NCBI RefSeq assembly: GCF_000308415.1
Contig: NZ_BAFS01000471.1
Coordinates: forward strand, 1-63,994
DNA from: Nocardia asiatica NBRC 100129
Lineage (GTDB): Bacteria > Actinomycetota > Actinomycetes > Mycobacteriales > Mycobacteriaceae
DNA length: 63,994 bases
Reading direction: 5' to 3'
The notes beneath the pieces were generated by a model, which was not told the DNA's origin, made no database searches, and saw only the letters and a list, made by a program, of their open reading frames with translations. Within the stretch, counting starts at the first letter, position 1; the number at the start of each line of letters is the position of its first letter. This document shows positions 24,363-31,576 of this stretch, piece by piece. Position numbers and translations under genes: made by a program.

Positions 24363-24791
24363 GTGCCGAACGATCCGCACGTGCCCGGCCCCGGGCCGCG
24401 GCCACCGAGCCCACCACCCGTGCCGAATCAGCAACCTCCCTACCCGGACCAATTCGGGCAGAACTGGAATCAACCCACGCAGTACCCCGGCGCTCCACCG
24501 CCAGCGTGGTCCCAGGGGCAGCCGACGACTCCTGTCGAGCCGTCCAAGGGGGCGGGATTCGCCGTGCTCGCCTTGGTTCTCGGGGCCGCCGGGTTGGTGA
24601 TCCCTTTTCTCCCGATCGACCTGTCGGGGGTTCGCCAGTACCTGGCATACGTTTTCGCGCTGCCCGGTCTGATCTTCGGCGTTCTCGGCTGCGCCGGACC
24701 GCGCAGAGGCAAAGCATTGGCGATCACCGGCGCGATATTGTCTCTGCTGGCATTGGGGATCTGGACCGTATCGGCTGCCGCTCAACTGTGA
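24363..24791 (+). CDS. Pro-rich DUF4190-type membrane protein
   Basis: A 142-aa protein. Residues 1-60 are Pro/Gln/Tyr rich (PPSPPPVPNQQPPYPDQF, QPTQYPGAPPPAW) and cytoplasmic or disordered. Three hydrophobic helices follow: GFAVLALVLGAAGLVIPFL, YLAYVFALPGLIFGVLGC and ALAITGAILSLLALGIWTV. The layout matches the DUF4190 group of actinobacterial membrane proteins, whose role is unknown. The start is a probably leaderless GTG. It precedes a hydrolase gene by 30 bp on the same strand. Confidence 0.7.
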   Translation: MPNDPHVPGPGPRPPSPPPVPNQQPPYPDQFGQNWNQPTQYPGAPPPAWSQGQPTTPVEPSKGAGFAVLALVLGAAGLVIPFLPIDLSGVRQYLAYVFALPGLIFGVLGCAGPRRGKALAITGAILSLLALGIWTVSAAAQL

Positions 24792-24821
24792 GCCAGGCGT
24801 TGCGATCCTGAGGGGGACGAC

Positions 24822-25541
24822 ATGGAATCGTTGACGGTGCCCGCCGATGACGGGACCTTGCTGCACGTCGGTGTCACCGGACAGGGGCCGGATGTCGTCG
24901 TTCTGTCCGGCGGACCGGGCGCTGTGCACTACCTCGAGGACGACCGGCTGGCGCCGCGCGGGATGCGGGCTTGGTACCCGGAGCCGAGAGGCGTCGGACG
25001 CTCCGGGGGTGGGCCGCACGACATCGGCCGCGCGATCGCCGATATCGAAGCGGTACGGCGTGCGGGTGGCATCGACAGCTGGGTGGTGCTCGGCCATTCC
25101 TGGGGCTCGGACCTGGCGGTGCGTTACGCGTCGGATCATCCCGGCCGAGTCGCATCGGTGGTCGGCGTCGCCGGGCGGGGACTGCAAAAGGACCGTACCT
25201 GGTCCGAGGCATACGAATCCGGGCGGCACTCGGAAGCCGACATCGAGATCGTGTGGAATCCCGAGGTTCACGCCGCCCTGAGCGCGTCGTTCGTGCAGTG
25301 GATCCACGAACCCGATCTGCTGCGCAGGCTGGCCGACTCGGAGGTGGCGATGACCTTCATCGCCCCGCAGCACGACATCCGTCCGTCATGGCCCCTGCGG
25401 CAACTCGCCGCCCTGGTCCCGCGCGGCAGGTTCGAAGAACTACCCGGCGTCGCGCACAACCTGTGGTCCACCCATCCGCAGGTGTGGGTCGACCTCGTCA
25501 CGAGAGCGTGCACGCCCGCTGTCACACCGCCACAGTCGTGA
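24822..25541 (+). CDS. alpha/beta hydrolase, proline-iminopeptidase-like
   Basis: A 239-aa cytoplasmic hydrolase. The oxyanion loop is VVLSGGPGAVHYLEDD near residues 26-41, a proline-iminopeptidase/epoxide-hydrolase style GGPG. The nucleophile elbow is LGHSWGSDLA, giving Ser near residue 93. The charge relay is completed by His in PGVAHNLW, and an acid is probable in QHDIRPSW. The YPEPRGVGRSGG block is typical. The cap domain is short. The ATG has GGGGGAC seven bases upstream. The next ORF overlaps its stop as GTGA. Confidence 0.82.
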   Translation: MESLTVPADDGTLLHVGVTGQGPDVVVLSGGPGAVHYLEDDRLAPRGMRAWYPEPRGVGRSGGGPHDIGRAIADIEAVRRAGGIDSWVVLGHSWGSDLAVRYASDHPGRVASVVGVAGRGLQKDRTWSEAYESGRHSEADIEIVWNPEVHAALSASFVQWIHEPDLLRRLADSEVAMTFIAPQHDIRPSWPLRQLAALVPRGRFEELPGVAHNLWSTHPQVWVDLVTRACTPAVTPPQS

Positions 25542-26056
25542 TCTGCGTGACCGTCGACTCGACTCGACCGATACTGTTCCTCGACGTCGATGGAACATTG
25601 CTGCCCGACGACGCCGCCGATTCGGCGGCCGGCGACAGAGACTGGTCCGCATGGCAGCAGCCGACGAATCCGATCCTGTCCCGGTTGAGCCGGAATCTCG
25701 GTGACCGCCTGCTGGCCCTGGGCTGTGAACTGATGTGGGCCACCGGCTGGCGGGAGGACGCCGATCGCGTCCTCGCCCCGATCCTCGGACTGCCCCAGCT
25801 GCCGGTGGTGGCATTGCCCGAGTATCCCGACGGCGACTACTTCGAGGACGAGTTGCACTGGAAGACCAGAACTTTGGTTGACCTCGCCGCCGGACGCCCG
25901 TTCATCTGGATCGACGACGAGATCCGGCAGCAGGATCGGGCTTGGGTGCGCGGGAACCACCCCGGCCGCGCCCTGCTGCACAAGGTCGACGGCGTGCTGG
26001 GTCTGCTCGACGCCGACTTCGCCACTGTCACCGACTGGCTCCACGCGTCACCGTAG
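25538..26056 (+). CDS. HAD-like phosphatase-fold protein
   Basis: A 172-aa HAD protein. The nucleophile motif is ILFLDVDGTLLPDD near residues 11-24, with the DxDGT pattern intact. Motif II may be ELMWATGWREDA, and the late acidic motif is PFIWIDDEI. It resembles the HAD domain found in RNA-repair-associated proteins rather than large HAD phosphatases with a cap. The GTG at 25538 overlaps the hydrolase stop; GTG 25547 is possible. Its 3' end overlaps the convergent glycosyltransferase gene by 29 bp. Confidence 0.75.
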   Translation: MICVTVDSTRPILFLDVDGTLLPDDAADSAAGDRDWSAWQQPTNPILSRLSRNLGDRLLALGCELMWATGWREDADRVLAPILGLPQLPVVALPEYPDGDYFEDELHWKTRTLVDLAAGRPFIWIDDEIRQQDRAWVRGNHPGRALLHKVDGVLGLLDADFATVTDWLHASP

Positions 26057-27308
26057 GTGCGCCGTCCGATGTGGCGCACGCGATGGCTGCCGCGCACTCG
26101 CGCGATGGTCGGGGCCTGTCGCGGCACAGCAGCGTCATCGACCACACGGTCGCGCACAGCAGCATGCCGTTGCGCACCATCAGAACGATGACTCCCGGCC
26201 AGCTTCCGGTGGCGACGCGGTCGTAGAGGAACGGGAATTCCACCTGACTCACCAGCGCCGTCAACAGCACCAGCGCGAGCACAGGTCGCTGGGTGGTGCG
26301 CGAGTCGAGCGCGCAGACCGACGCGACCGCCACGGCCCACACCAGATACTGCGGACTGAGTACCCGGCTCGTCGCCAAGGCGAGCAGCACCGCGGCCAGC
26401 ACCAGATCCGCTGCCGGTGGGCGCACGCGCCACCAGATCACCAGCAACACCGCACCGCCCAGGATCGTGGCCACCAAGCATCCCCGGGCCACGGCGGACA
26501 CCGCGGGCCCGGACAACTCCTCGGCCCCATAACGGTGCACGATGGTCCAGCCGCCGTTCAGCAGCCGGGCGATCAACAGCGGTGTGGCGACCACGGATTC
26601 GAGCTGCAACCCGCGCTCCGACTGGAACCGCAGGAAGGACCACGCGCCCGGGCCCAACGCTGTCGATCCCACGGTCGCCGTCACACCGACGCAGGCCATC
26701 ACCGCGCTCATCCGCCACAGCGTGCGCCGGCGCAGTCCCAGCACGACTACCACCGGCCACAGTTTCAGCAATACGCCTACAGCAGCGGCAGCGCCGGCCG
26801 CGCCCGGTCGCCGCGTCGACCACAGCAGCGCCGCGACCGCCGTCGCGGCCACGATCAAATCGAACCGCCCGTAACAGATTCGGCCCAGCAATGCCACGCC
26901 CACCGTCCACAGCCAGGGACCGGCCTGCGCTGTCGCCCAGCCGTCGCGACGCGCCGCGCGGATCAGCAGGCCCAATACGCCCGCGTCCGCCGCGGCGACC
27001 AGCATGAAGAAGATCCAGTTGTAGCCGGGTCCGCCGCCGAGCAGCCAGGGCACCAGCAGCAGCGCGCCCGCTCCGGGCGGATACTGCCACCGCTGGTCGT
27101 GCAGCGGGAAAGCGTCGTTATACACGATGAATTCGGCCCATTCGCGATACAGCGTCAAGTCGGCTGCCGAGGCGTCCCAGATGCTGTGCGGCAGCCCCGT
27201 CACCCCGGTGAACACCACCATCAGCATCCGGGTGACCACCCACACCAACCACAGCCTCGATACCGACGACAGCCCGCGCACAAGGCCGCAGCCTAACCAT
27301 CGCGACAC
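26028..27308 (-). CDS. GT87/DUF2029-type polyprenol-sugar membrane glycosyltransferase
   Basis: A 426-aa polytopic protein with about ten transmembrane helices. An early acidic loop contains DLTLYREWAEFI and the Trp/Tyr-rich stretch DQRWQYPPGAGAL, typical of mannosyltransferases using polyprenyl-phosphate mannose. Later blocks are GRFDLIVAATAVAALL, GVLLKLWPVVVVLGL and SRVLSPQYLVWAVA, which identify the GT87 family. In mycolic-acid bacteria such enzymes elongate lipomannan or related envelope glycans. The start is GTG 27308. It stands alone and converges on the HAD gene. Confidence 0.85.
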   Translation of the reverse strand: MSRWLGCGLVRGLSSVSRLWLVWVVTRMLMVVFTGVTGLPHSIWDASAADLTLYREWAEFIVYNDAFPLHDQRWQYPPGAGALLLVPWLLGGGPGYNWIFFMLVAAADAGVLGLLIRAARRDGWATAQAGPWLWTVGVALLGRICYGRFDLIVAATAVAALLWSTRRPGAAGAAAAVGVLLKLWPVVVVLGLRRRTLWRMSAVMACVGVTATVGSTALGPGAWSFLRFQSERGLQLESVVATPLLIARLLNGGWTIVHRYGAEELSGPAVSAVARGCLVATILGGAVLLVIWWRVRPPAADLVLAAVLLALATSRVLSPQYLVWAVAVASVCALDSRTTQRPVLALVLLTALVSQVEFPFLYDRVATGSWPGVIVLMVRNGMLLCATVWSMTLLCRDRPRPSRECAAAIACATSDGAPTVTRGASR

Positions 27309-27350
27309 TCGAACCGCACATGACGCAGGCCGCGTGGACGGCCGAGACCG

Positions 27351-28177
27351 CTATCGCTGGGCGGCACTGGGCAATCGGTGATGAGGGCTTCGCGCGGCCG
27401 CGAGAGAAGCTTTGCGCGCCCGCGAAACTCGCTCTATTCCGGTCAGATCGCGGCGCACCACATGGTTTCGGTCGGCGAGTGAGCCCAGACTGTAGCGTGA
27501 CTGCAGCCCGAACAGCTGGGTCCGGGTACGGGCGCTCCAACGCCGGGCGGCGGCCGTGCGGGTGGCTTGGAAGGTGACCATGTATCCGCCCTCGTACAAC
27601 CGCAGCAGCGAGTAACCGGCGGGATATTCCTTGATGGAGGCCACCTCCAGGAATTCGACCGAGACGGGAGCGTCGGGGCGGGTACGGCGGTTGCGGTGCG
27701 TATGACCACTGTGGTGCAGGAACACCCGAGCCGCCCCGGCGGCGGGACGAGGGTGCGGAACTCGTGCCGATGCTCGTCGTTCCACCAGCGCGTCGTCGAA
27801 CCGGAGACGGCCCGCACGCCTCGCGAGCGTGCCTCCAGCCGGTAGGGCCTACCGGGTTCGAGGCCGCCGATCTCGACGTAGTGGAAGGCGGTGGGTGTGC
27901 TGTCGGTGTGCACGACCCGCAGTGACTTGCGTGAATCCGCCGGTCCGAGTGCGAATTCGGTGTCGGCTGCGACCGGCCGCCAGCGCCCGACCGGGTCGGC
28001 CGCGGCAGTCGTCCAACTGACCGCCACCGACTGATCGCTCACCGTGGCGATCTCCAGATCCCGGGCGGTCATCGACAGCGACCGCGACGCGAGCAGCCCG
28101 AATCCGCCTACCGGAAGCGCGGCCGCTGCGGCGAGCGCGGTGAGCACGGTCCTGCGGGATGGCTCGTGGCAGCCCAT
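27351..28177 (-). pseudogene. metallophosphoesterase with internal deletion and frameshift
   Basis: The 5' part is intact: ATG 28177 with AGGGG upstream, a Tat signal (PSRRTVLTALAAAAALPVGG) and a purple-acid-phosphatase-like beta domain (LEIATVSDQSVAVSWTTAAA ... GGLEPGRPYRLEARSRG, RHEFRTLVPPPGR). Then the frame leaves the family. A different frame resumes with the far C-terminal end of the calcineurin-like domain (VFLHHSGHTHRNRR, EFLEVASIKEYPAGYSLLRL, YMVTFQATRTAAARRWS, SLADRNHVVRRDLTG). The catalytic core with most metal ligands, probably around 200 residues, is missing. Any product would be inactive. Confidence 0.75.
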
Positions 28178-28545
28178 CGCAACCCCTGACGTCGGTCTCG
28201 CCGCTGCATCGACGGATTCGTCGGTATCGAGGCAACCGTGCCACCCCGTGAACAACGGTTGAGCTGTGCCGGTCGGTTGGCCGCCGGTTTCCTGAACAGG
28301 CGCCCGCCCGCGTCAGCCGCAGTTCACGGGCCATTCGCTCAGGCGCGCCGTACTCGGCGTCGCCGCCGTCAGCGAACCAGGCGAAGACGCATGGGAATTC
28401 ACCGCACGCCCGGCGGACGGAGTAAGGCTCGGTTACCGATTGAGGGTGTTCGCGGCCGCTGAGCGCCGCACTGGGTCAGGAACGCCCACGAGGCGGCGAC
28501 TGCCTACGCCCGGACACCGAACAGCGGACAGCGGACCCCTGTGCT
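28178..28545. other. 368-bp gene-free stretch
   Basis: It lies between the damaged phosphoesterase and the lipoprotein gene, both on the minus strand. No frame resembles a protein and I see no strong hairpin. Confidence 0.4.
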
Positions 28546-29139
28546 TCAACCACCCGTCCGGTCGCCGGCGGGCAGTCGGCAGCCGACCGTCGCGGTGATC
28601 GTCATCGAACGGCGATCGGCGAAGACCGACAGTTCGGTGTTGCTGTCCCACTCCGCACCGTCCGCGCCGTCGAAGGTGACGTGCCGGTCCGGCGGCGAGC
28701 CGGCGCCCGGCAGCACGTCGGTCGCGCCGACGGACGCGGCCAGCGCGCGGGCCGTCTCTCGGAACTCCGGCCACGCCTGCTCGGGCAGCGAACCGTCGGC
28801 TCGGTAGCGCGGCAGGACGACGCGCCTGCCGCCGGTGTGCGCGTAGGGGCCGTAGCAGGGTCCCAGCGCCCGTTCCTCGCTTCGGCTCCAGCGCAGCGCC
28901 GGTTCGATCGCCGAGGCGGCGGCCGCGATCTGCTCGACGACCGAGGCCACCTGGCGCTCCGCCGACTCGGAGGACGGCAAGGCGGCCAGCTCGGCGGTGG
29001 CGGCGGCGATCTCCGCCGCGGAAGGCGGCGGGGCGGGCTCACCGAGCAGCGTCGCGCATCCACTCGCCGTCGATGCCGCGATCACGAGCGCGGCGCATCG
29101 GCGCGATGCCACGAGCGGCCATCGCCGTAGGTTCGTCAT
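28546..29139 (-). CDS. LppV-like lipoprotein
   Basis: A 197-aa lipoprotein. The signal peptide ends in a lipobox (STASGC, Cys near residue 28). An Ala/Glu-rich helical region follows (SAAEIAAATAELAALPSSES). The C-terminal half has a conserved feel: ALGPCYGPYAHTGGRRVVLPRY, PEQAWPEFRETARALAASVG and the beta hairpin ELSVFADRRSMTITATVGCRLP, with two cysteines. This is the pattern of the mycobacterial LppV family, function unknown. The ATG at 29139 has GGGAGG upstream. It is divergent from the ECF41 sigma factor. Confidence 0.7.
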   Translation of the reverse strand: MTNLRRWPLVASRRCAALVIAASTASGCATLLGEPAPPPSAAEIAAATAELAALPSSESAERQVASVVEQIAAAASAIEPALRWSRSEERALGPCYGPYAHTGGRRVVLPRYRADGSLPEQAWPEFRETARALAASVGATDVLPGAGSPPDRHVTFDGADGAEWDSNTELSVFADRRSMTITATVGCRLPAGDRTGG

Positions 29140-29316
29140 CGCCTCCCGTCCTTCCGGCGACCGCACAGAATGTCTGCCTCGCAATCCTATTCAGGACCAG
29201 CGGCCGCCCGCTCGGTCCGCGCGCGGACGCCGAGGGAGTGCGAACCGGCATGCCCGTCGAAACAGTGGGCCGGGCGGCGATGCACCCGCCGGGGCCGACC
29301 ACCGCCCGAGTGCCGC

Positions 29317-29366
29317 CGATTACGGCGTAATCGCGGTCCGTGCCCCGTCCGTGGGGCACGGACCGC
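29317..29366. promoter_or_regulatory. two abutting perfect inverted repeats
   Basis: CGATTAC-GGC-GTAATCG (29317-29333) shares its last base with a perfect 14-bp hairpin: GCGGTCCGTGCCCC (29333-29346), loop GTCCGT, then GGGGCACGGACCGC (29353-29366). They lie between the divergent lipoprotein and sigma-factor genes, where no upstream transcript needs a terminator. They may be operators; no binding protein can be named. Confidence 0.45.
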
Positions 29367-29436
29367 CGCGTTTGCGCCTCCCGACCGTCCCCTTCTGGGA
29401 AGCGATGCCGCGGCGGCGGCGCGTGCGTCCGGCCGC

Positions 29437-29456
29437 GGATCGGATCGGATCGGATC
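29437..29456. repeat. four tandem copies of GGATC
   Basis: A 5-bp unit is repeated four times 15 bp before the sigma-factor promoter. It could vary in copy number by slippage and change promoter context. It is short and may be incidental. Confidence 0.5.
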
Positions 29457-29470
29457 GGCTACCGTCTCGA

Positions 29471-29497
29471 TGTCACAGAACGGCAGGGACCGGTGTC
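29471..29497 (+). promoter_or_regulatory. ECF41-type promoter of the sigma factor gene
   Basis: TGTCACA, sixteen bases, then TGTC. ECF41 sigma factors recognise TGTCACA-N16-CGTC, so the -35 is perfect, the spacing exact and the -10 differs in one base. It stands 37 bp before the sigma factor ATG, which fits autoregulation. Confidence 0.7.
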
Positions 29498-29533
29498 TGG
29501 TGGTCACACTGTCAGCGTGAAGAGGAGCCACTC

Positions 29534-30463
29534 ATGACCGGCACGTCGCCGAACGCGCACGGAACTCGGGATGCGAGCACGGACGCGAACCCCGCCACCG
29601 AGGCGTTCCTCGCCCACCGCAACCTGCTGTTCACCGTCGCCTACGAGATGCTCGGCTCGGCCGCCGACGCCGAAGACGTCCTGCAGGAGACCTGGCTGCG
29701 CTGGGCGGGCGTCGACCTCGACACGGTGCGGGATCAGCGGGCGTACCTGGTCCGGATCACCACTCGCCAATCGCTCGTCCGGCTCCGTACGCTCGGTCGC
29801 CGGAAAGAGTCCTACGTCGGCCCCTGGCTGCCCGAACCGCTGCTCACCGCACCGGACGTGGCCGAGGACGTCGCGCTGGCCGACAGCGTCTCGATGGCGA
29901 TGCTGCTGGTGCTGGAGACGCTCACGCCCACCGAGCGGGCGGTGTTCGTCCTGCGCGAGGTGTTCGCCGTGGGGTACGACGAGATCGCGGACGCGGTCGG
30001 CAAGAGCCCGGCGGCGGTTCGCCAGATCGCGCACCGGGCGCGGGCGCACGTCGCCGCGCGCCGACCGCGCGGGGTCGTCTCCCCGGCCGAGACCCGCGAC
30101 GCGCTCGCGGCATTCCAGCGGGCGGTCGAAACGGGCGACCTGCAACGCCTGCTCGACATCCTCGCACCGGATGTCGTCCTGCTCGGTGACGGCGGCGGAG
30201 TGGTGCAGGCGCTGGCCCGGCCCATCGTGGGCGCCGGCCGGGTGGGCCGCGCGCTCACCTTCGGACTGGGCAGGGTCGCCGCCGCGGTGTCCATGCAGCC
30301 CGCACAGGTCAATGGCTGCCCGGCGCTGATTCTGCGGCTCGACGGGGAACTCGACACCGTCTTGGCGGTGCGTGTCGACGACGGTCTCATCACCGGAATC
30401 TACGCGGTGCGCAACCCCGAGAAGTTGTCGCGGATCCGGCACGAGACGGCGCTGCGCCGCTGA
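29534..30463 (+). CDS. sigJ: ECF41-family RNA polymerase sigma factor (SigJ-like)
   Basis: A 309-aa sigma factor. Region 2 (about residues 24-90) contains FLAHRNLLFTVAYEMLGSAADAEDVLQETWLRW; region 4 (about 125-185) contains LTPTERAVFVLREVF and YDEIADAVGKSPAAVRQIAHRARAH. The C-terminal third is a fused SnoaL-like domain (FQRAVETGDLQRLLDILAPDVVLLGDGGG ... GIYAVRNPEKLSRI) that controls ECF41 activity instead of an anti-sigma factor. The ATG has AGAGGAG six bases before it. A matching ECF41 promoter precedes it. The usual target, a carboxymuconolactone decarboxylase or oxidoreductase gene, is not adjacent. The symbol follows the mycobacterial homologue. Confidence 0.9.
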   Translation: MTGTSPNAHGTRDASTDANPATEAFLAHRNLLFTVAYEMLGSAADAEDVLQETWLRWAGVDLDTVRDQRAYLVRITTRQSLVRLRTLGRRKESYVGPWLPEPLLTAPDVAEDVALADSVSMAMLLVLETLTPTERAVFVLREVFAVGYDEIADAVGKSPAAVRQIAHRARAHVAARRPRGVVSPAETRDALAAFQRAVETGDLQRLLDILAPDVVLLGDGGGVVQALARPIVGAGRVGRALTFGLGRVAAAVSMQPAQVNGCPALILRLDGELDTVLAVRVDDGLITGIYAVRNPEKLSRIRHETALRR

Positions 30464-30487
30464 ACACGACGAGAGGACCGGGGACCG

Positions 30488-30724
30488 ATGCACCCACGAC
30501 GGATCGACCTCAACCGCAGGCACAGCCGGGAGATGGGTTCGCTGTTCTGCCAGTTCCTCGAGGCCCATCCGGACGTCGAATCCGAGATTTTCCCGGCAGA
30601 GATGACCGATGCCCAGGACGCCGCGTGGACCGCTTACAGCGCTGCTCTGTTCGCTCGGCATCAGGCCGAGCGATCGGCCCTCGCGGCGGAGATCGAAGCC
30701 GAGCGGCGACAGCGCGACGGCTGA
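30488..30724 (+). CDS. small charged protein downstream of sigJ
   Basis: A 78-aa acidic-basic helical protein. The first half reads MHPRRIDLNRRHSREMGSLF then FLEAHPDVESEIFPAEMTDA; the last 35 residues are one long Ala/Glu/Arg helix. I do not recognise it. It starts 25 bp after the sigma factor stop, with a GGGGAC purine stretch before the ATG, so it is likely in the sigma factor operon. Small size and polar helices would allow a regulatory partner role, which is only a guess. Confidence 0.5.
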   Translation: MHPRRIDLNRRHSREMGSLFCQFLEAHPDVESEIFPAEMTDAQDAAWTAYSAALFARHQAERSALAAEIEAERRQRDG

Positions 30725-30757
30725 TACCGGCGGACCGGCCGTGGCGGCACACTGTCG

Positions 30758-31495
30758 TCAAGGCGAGTGCTGCCCCGCACCGGGCAAGGCCGGGTGGCGC
30801 AGATATTCACCGAGCCGGCCGGCCGCGTCGAGCATGGCGACGCCCTGTGCGGTGAGTTTCCGCTGCCAGTCGTCGAGGGTGGCGGCCACCGCGTCGACGC
30901 CGCCCACCGTCCGGATCTGTTCGACCACCGAGGCGATATGGTCCAGCCCGTAGCCTCCGCGTCTGAGGAGATGGGCGAACTCGGCATCGCGGAGGTCATC
31001 CGCTCGGTAGACGCGGTATCCCGTCGACGGATCGCGTGCGGGGACGAGGATCCCGGCGGCTTCCCAATTGCGCAGGGTCGCCGGGGTGACGCGGAGCCGG
31101 TTGGCGAGTTCGCCGACGGTTCGGACCTGGGTGTTGGATGAACCATCGGGCGCGGCAACGGATTCCGCAGTACGCCCGGTGATCGCCTTCCGCACCGCGA
31201 CCACCGTCTCGTGATCACGCAGTAACTGGTCGTGGCCGCGGTGGATGATCATCAGGGCACTGTCGAGCCGGCCGCGGTGGAGCTCGCGCATCACTCGGCC
31301 GGCGGGCTCGTGCCCGTACGCCGCGACGAGGGCGAGGTAGGCGCGAAGCGCCGCCGCGTGCACCTCGGTGTAGACCCGGTAACCGCTGCCGGTGCGCTCG
31401 GCCCGCGGAATGAACCCGTCTCGCTCGTAGTTGCGGACGGCTTGGGTCGACAGGCCGTGTTCACGCGCCAGGTCGGCAGGCCGAAGGCTCTTCAC
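30758..31495 (-). CDS. regulator with two MerR-type DNA-binding domains
   Basis: A 245-aa protein with two winged-helix units of MerR type. The first is RPADLAREHGLSTQAVRNYERDGFIP plus GSGYRVYTEVHAAAL (residues about 4-50). The second is TVGELANRLRVTPATLRNWEAAGILVP plus STGYRVYRADDLRD (residues about 126-170). Between them a helical segment (LRAYLALVAAYGHEPAGRVM) resembles the MerR dimer helix. Ordinary MerR proteins have one DNA-binding domain and dimerise; this could bind as a pseudo-dimer or bridge two sites. It is divergent from the erythromycin-esterase-like gene, with inverted repeats between them. Confidence 0.85.
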   Translation of the reverse strand: MKSLRPADLAREHGLSTQAVRNYERDGFIPRAERTGSGYRVYTEVHAAALRAYLALVAAYGHEPAGRVMRELHRGRLDSALMIIHRGHDQLLRDHETVVAVRKAITGRTAESVAAPDGSSNTQVRTVGELANRLRVTPATLRNWEAAGILVPARDPSTGYRVYRADDLRDAEFAHLLRRGGYGLDHIASVVEQIRTVGGVDAVAATLDDWQRKLTAQGVAMLDAAGRLGEYLRHPALPGAGQHSP

Positions 31496-31496
31496 T

Positions 31497-31548
31497 GTTT
31501 GAGACTTTACCGCGCCCCTTACCTGGCTAGCACAGCAAAACTCTCAAC
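31497..31548. promoter_or_regulatory. inverted repeat pair between double-MerR and esterase genes
   Basis: GTTTGAGACTTT (31497-31508) and AAAACTCTCAAC (31537-31548) are imperfect inverted copies about 28 bases apart, in a region distinctly richer in A/T than the genes. They flank both start regions and are candidate sites for the two DNA-binding domains of the adjacent regulator. Confidence 0.4.
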
Positions 31549-31576
31549 CGATTTTTCAAAGATACGATCGAGACAC

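Larger units (their letters stand above)
29140..29533. other. 394-bp divergent regulatory region
   Basis: It contains the double inverted repeat, the GGATC repeats and the ECF41-type promoter listed separately. I see no coding frame. Confidence 0.5.

Noticed and set aside
29437..29456. GGATC repeats as a possible CRISPR or origin repeat
   Set aside because: Only four 5-bp units, no spacers, no DnaA-like boxes nearby.
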